This document shows positions 6,031 to 6,501 of a stretch of DNA of 6,501 nt, one piece after another; the stretch's first letter is position 1, and each line of letters starts with the position of its first letter. The DNA is taken from contig JAHFSN010000125.1 of assembly GCA_023265735.1 (NCBI GenBank), positions 1 through 6,501 of the forward strand. The letters run 5' to 3'. This DNA is from Spirochaetaceae bacterium. Its GTDB lineage: Bacteria; Spirochaetota; Spirochaetia; JABEVK01. A program made the position numbers and the translations under genes. The notes beneath the pieces were generated by a model. It searched no databases. It worked only from the letters and a program-made list of their open reading frames with translations, and had not been told where the DNA came from.

Positions 6031-6071
6031 GAGCTTGAACGACATTCAAAATACCAATAGGTGGACAACCG

Positions 6072-6501
6072 ATGGCCAGATTACCTCGGCGTATGAACCT
6101 CAGCGCGAAAATACTGTTGGGAGCGTTGTGCCTCCTGGTTCCTTTGGCTTGGTCTCTCTATTCTGTCTACAATTTTGGAACGGCGTCGATTAACGTGGCG
6201 TTGCTGGAACGGGCGGGGTTGCAGTCCACCAAGCCTCTCTTTGGGGCCCTGTTCGCCCGACAGGCGGGGTCGAGCTCGGGCGAGAGGGTGAAGACCCTGA
6301 CCGACCGTTTGGCCGAGTACCAAACCGAGGTCACCCGGCTGTCCGGCAAGCTGTCGTACAATGAAGCGGCGGTGAAGGCTGCTGGCTACGTCTGGCAGGA
6401 CCCCGCCGACCTCAGGAAGCAGGCCGAGCCCTGGGATGGGGCGACGGCGACTTGGGCCGACCTCCAAGCCCGCATCCTTTCCGACACCGCCTACCTGGCC
6501 G
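6072..6501 (+). CDS. Membrane-anchored sensor, probable methyl-accepting chemotaxis protein, N-terminal part
   Basis: The first 143 residues are visible; the gene continues past the right edge. After a short basic N-terminus (MARLPRRMN), residues about 10-31 form a transmembrane helix. A helical extracytoplasmic segment follows. Its start (SINVALLERAGLQSTKPLFGAL) and later part (WADLQARILSDTAYLA) resemble the periplasmic sensor domain found in many chemoreceptors, which typically has a KE-x-x-G-x-x-Y-x-x-P-L block and a later D-T/S-x-L region. The same sensor also occurs in histidine kinases and diguanylate cyclases, and no output domain is visible, so the chemoreceptor label is an inference. 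The ATG at 6072 has AGGTGG at 6059-6064, seven bases upstream; the in-frame ATG at 6093 has no such site. An in-frame TGA at 6036 limits the start upstream. It follows the enolase terminator, so it should have its own promoter. Confidence 0.72.
   Translation, partial: MARLPRRMNLSAKILLGALCLLVPLAWSLYSVYNFGTASINVALLERAGLQSTKPLFGALFARQAGSSSGERVKTLTDRLAEYQTEVTRLSGKLSYNEAAVKAAGYVWQDPADLRKQAEPWDGATATWADLQARILSDTAYLA

Noticed and set aside
5924..6193. 89-codon plus-strand frame starting in the terminator
   Set aside because: It begins inside the terminator hairpin stem, has no ribosome site and runs out of frame into the sensor gene.

Overview
This GC-rich window holds six protein genes on both strands with short, mostly promoter-bearing gaps. 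The enolase, the soluble glycerophospholipid acyltransferase, the UPF0158–GNAT fusion and two chemotaxis-type membrane sensors together suggest a motile diderm bacterium. A GC-rich member of the Spirochaetota is my best guess, from the feel of the enolase and acyltransferase sequences rather than from any search. A periplasmic-type signal peptide without a lipobox cysteine on the solute-binding protein fits a cell with an outer membrane.

Layout from left to right. (1) At 1-521, minus strand, is the N-terminal part of an oligopeptide ABC transporter substrate-binding protein, running off the left edge. (2) A 139-base gap carries two divergent sigma-70-like promoters. (3) At 661-1563, plus strand, is a PlsC/GPAT-type acyltransferase. 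(4) At 1560-2456, minus strand, is a UPF0158-GNAT fusion that meets the acyltransferase tail to tail, the two stop codons sharing one CTAG. (5) At 2517-4337, minus strand, is a complete methyl-accepting chemotaxis protein, 60 bases upstream of the fusion gene and probably co-transcribed with it. (6) A 136-base AT-richer divergent region separates it from (7) enolase (eno, 4474-5775, plus). This region holds a sigma-70-like candidate and an exact GCCGATAA box of the flagellar sigma-28 type, both pointing at eno. (8) The 296 bases after eno hold three consecutive stem-loops, a textbook intrinsic terminator and a candidate promoter. (9) At 6072-6501, plus strand, is the N-terminus of a second membrane sensor, probably another chemoreceptor, cut by the right edge.

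The genes do not form a single pathway. The set mixes housekeeping metabolism (enolase, phospholipid synthesis), peptide uptake and chemotactic sensing. I see no mobile element, CRISPR array, tRNA or rRNA, and no clear evidence of a new multi-gene system. The most unusual items are the UPF0158-GNAT fusion behind a chemoreceptor, the sigma-28-like box in front of enolase, and the stem-loop cluster in the enolase 3' trailer.
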